Source: Opitutia bacterium UBA977 (lineage in GTDB: Bacteria; Verrucomicrobiota; Verrucomicrobiia; Opitutales; Coraliomargaritaceae). From it: a stretch of DNA of 7,965 nucleotides. The first letter of the stretch is position 1. Each line of letters opens with the position of its first letter. A model generated the notes under the pieces. The model made no database searches. It saw only the letters and a list, made by a program, of their open reading frames with translations, and was not told the DNA's origin. The position numbers and the translations under genes are program-made. Of the stretch, positions 6,867-7,965 are shown piece by piece. The stretch spans positions 1 to 7,965 of the forward strand of contig DBBT01000093.1 in the NCBI GenBank assembly GCA_002292345.1. The letters run 5' to 3'.

Positions 6867-7463
6867 GTGAGTTACGTTCCATTACCTACAGTCTATGAGC
6901 GCGAAGGGCGCACCGAGCGCGCTTGGGATATTTACAGCCGCCTTTTACGCGATCGTATCATTTTTATCGGCACGCCGATCAATGACTTTGTCGCCAACGC
7001 CGTAGTTGCGCAGATGCTCTTCCTACAAATGGATGATCCGAAGAAGGACATCAGCCTGTATATTAATTGCCCCGGTGGCAGTGTGACCGATGGCATGGCG
7101 ATTTACGATACGATGAATTTCCTGCAGTGTGACATCGTCACTTACTGCGTGGGACAGGCCGCTAGCATGGCGACGCTCTTGCTCGCTGCTGGCACTAAAG
7201 GTAAGCGCTACGCCTTGCCGAATAGCCGTGTGATGATGCATCAGCCGACTGGGGGTGCGACAGGTCAGACATCCGACATCTCGATCGCTGCCAAGGAAAT
7301 CCTTCGCTGGCGCGCACAGATGAACGAATTGCTTGCCCATCACACCAACAAGACCGCTGCTGAGATCGCGTCAGATTCAGACCGCGACTTCTATCTCACG
7401 GCCAAGGAGGCGATGGAATACGGGGTCGTTGATAAGGTGATTGAGAGTAAGCCTAGCGCATAA
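6867..7463 (+). CDS. clpP: ATP-dependent Clp protease proteolytic subunit
   Basis: A 198-residue serine protease that assembles into a two-ring 14-subunit chamber and degrades proteins delivered by a Clp ATPase such as ClpX. The catalytic triad is Ser100 (in [10 protein letters not shown]), His125 (in MMHQP) and Asp174 (in DSDRDFYL), in the usual order and spacing. Other landmarks are [11 protein letters not shown] (66-76), which forms the oxyanion region, and the handle-region helix with [19 protein letters not shown]. The start is GTG at 6867: an in-frame TAA at 6858-6860 rules out any start further upstream, and the family N-terminus ([20 protein letters not shown]) follows at once, so there is essentially no propeptide. 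No Shine-Dalgarno is present, only an AT-rich run (ATTATTATAAATTATC). It lies 92 bases after tig and 29 bases before clpX. Confidence 0.97.
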   Translation: MSYVPLPTVYEREGRTERAWDIYSRLLRDRIIFIGTPINDFVANAVVAQMLFLQMDDPKKDISLYINCPGGSVTDGMAIYDTMNFLQCDIVTYCVGQAASMATLLLAAGTKGKRYALPNSRVMMHQPTGGATGQTSDISIAAKEILRWRAQMNELLAHHTNKTAAEIASDSDRDFYLTAKEAMEYGVVDKVIESKPSA

Positions 7464-7492
7464 TAATTTAGAAAAGAGACTTTTACACTAGT

Positions 7493-7965
7493 ATGGCAAA
7501 ATCCACACGGATGACTTTTTGCTCGTTTTGCGGTAAAGCGCAAAATGAAGTGCGCAAGATGATTGCAGGCCCAGCGGGTGTGCACATCTGCGATTCTTGT
7601 GTGTCTGTTTGCAAGACCATCATTGATCGGGAACTTTCTGGGGCTCAGGAAGAGGGCGAAGTGAGTAAGGCGAAGGTTGCTGAAGGTGTCAGTAGAAGTC
7701 TTTTCAATATGCTCAGGCCGGCCGAAATTACGGCGGGGTTGGATCAACATATTATCAGCCAAGACTACGCGAAGCGTGCTTTGGCGGTGGCAGTATATAA
7801 TCACTACAAACGCTTGCGCTCAGAGGATCGTATCGACAGCGCAACAGATTTTTCGGACCTCGATGGCAAGTTTGCCGACGTGCAAGTGGAGAAGAGCAAT
7901 ATTCTCCTGCTCGGTCCGACGGGCACTGGTAAAACATTGCTTGCGCGTACGTTAGCTAAGATGCT
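7493..7965 (+). CDS. clpX: ClpX, ATPase subunit of ClpXP, N-terminal part (truncated by window edge)
   Basis: The frame opens with ATG at 7493 and has no stop before the window end; 157 complete codons are visible. ClpX is a hexameric AAA+ unfoldase that recognises tagged substrates and threads them into ClpP. The N-terminal zinc-binding domain has Cys10, Cys13, Cys33 and Cys36 (FCSFCGK...HICDSC), the C4 pattern that binds zinc and adaptors. After a linker (about 50-68) comes the AAA+ entry ([28 protein letters not shown], written here in part only as residues 74-101). Walker A is GPTGTGKT at 141-148. Between YNHYKRLR (102-109) and KSNILLLG (134-141) this protein has 24 residues where E. coli has about 11, an acidic insertion. 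Walker B, the sensor motifs and the IGF loop that docks on ClpP lie beyond the window. It starts 29 bases after clpP, so co-transcription is very likely; the Shine-Dalgarno is weak (AAAGAGAC, rather far upstream). Confidence 0.96.
   Translation, partial: MAKSTRMTFCSFCGKAQNEVRKMIAGPAGVHICDSCVSVCKTIIDRELSGAQEEGEVSKAKVAEGVSRSLFNMLRPAEITAGLDQHIISQDYAKRALAVAVYNHYKRLRSEDRIDSATDFSDLDGKFADVQVEKSNILLLGPTGTGKTLLARTLAKM

Noticed and set aside
7677..7955. 92-codon open frame on the plus strand near the right edge.
   Set aside because: It lies out of frame inside clpX, whose zinc-finger and Walker A motifs establish the coding frame.

Overview
The window looks like chromosomal DNA of a free-living, probably marine, member of the Verrucomicrobia (Opitutae-like). 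This placement is an inference. It rests on a large secreted protease whose C-terminal module (an EF-hand-like Asp-rich loop, then a short beta-rich domain) is common in Verrucomicrobia, on a cytochrome b562-like exported protein at the left edge, and on a tig-clpP-clpX block with weak Shine-Dalgarno signals. No rRNA, tRNA, mobile element, CRISPR array or phage gene was seen.

Left half, minus strand. Reading in the direction of transcription, the order is a small hotdog-fold acyl-CoA thioesterase (4136-4564), an 84-base gap, a 1258-residue secreted zinc metalloprotease of the reprolysin (M12B-like) type (275-4051), a 113-base gap with no clear signal, and the first 53 codons of an exported cytochrome b562-like protein that runs off the window at base 1. 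The protease has a signal peptide, a propeptide, a catalytic domain with HExxHxxGxxH, several Ig/PKD/FN3-like beta domains, a P-domain, a Calx-beta domain and the C-terminal module. It is best read as an extracellular or cell-surface enzyme for breaking down protein in the environment.

Centre. The thioesterase and the plus-strand genes diverge from a very short region (4565-4603). On the plus strand the only strong Shine-Dalgarno in the window precedes a 29-codon reading frame whose stop overlaps the likely start of a membrane-anchored protein of unknown function (4686-5243). A 193-base intergenic stretch follows, with a plausible sigma70-type promoter and small inverted repeats.

Right half, plus strand. 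tig (trigger factor), clpP (protease subunit, GTG start) and clpX (ATPase subunit, cut by the window end) form the classic protein-quality-control cluster. Trigger factor shields nascent chains at the ribosome, while ClpX unfolds tagged or damaged proteins and feeds them into ClpP. The 92-base tig-clpP gap holds a small hairpin and a 10-base palindrome; clpP and clpX are 29 bases apart and very likely co-transcribed.

Most of the window is ordinary housekeeping and secretome DNA. The points most worth a second look are the missing Met-turn methionine in the protease, the overlapping 29-codon frame ahead of the unknown membrane protein, that protein's possible resemblance to subtilase prodomains, and the altered PPIase pocket of trigger factor. 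I did not find a convincing new multi-gene system.
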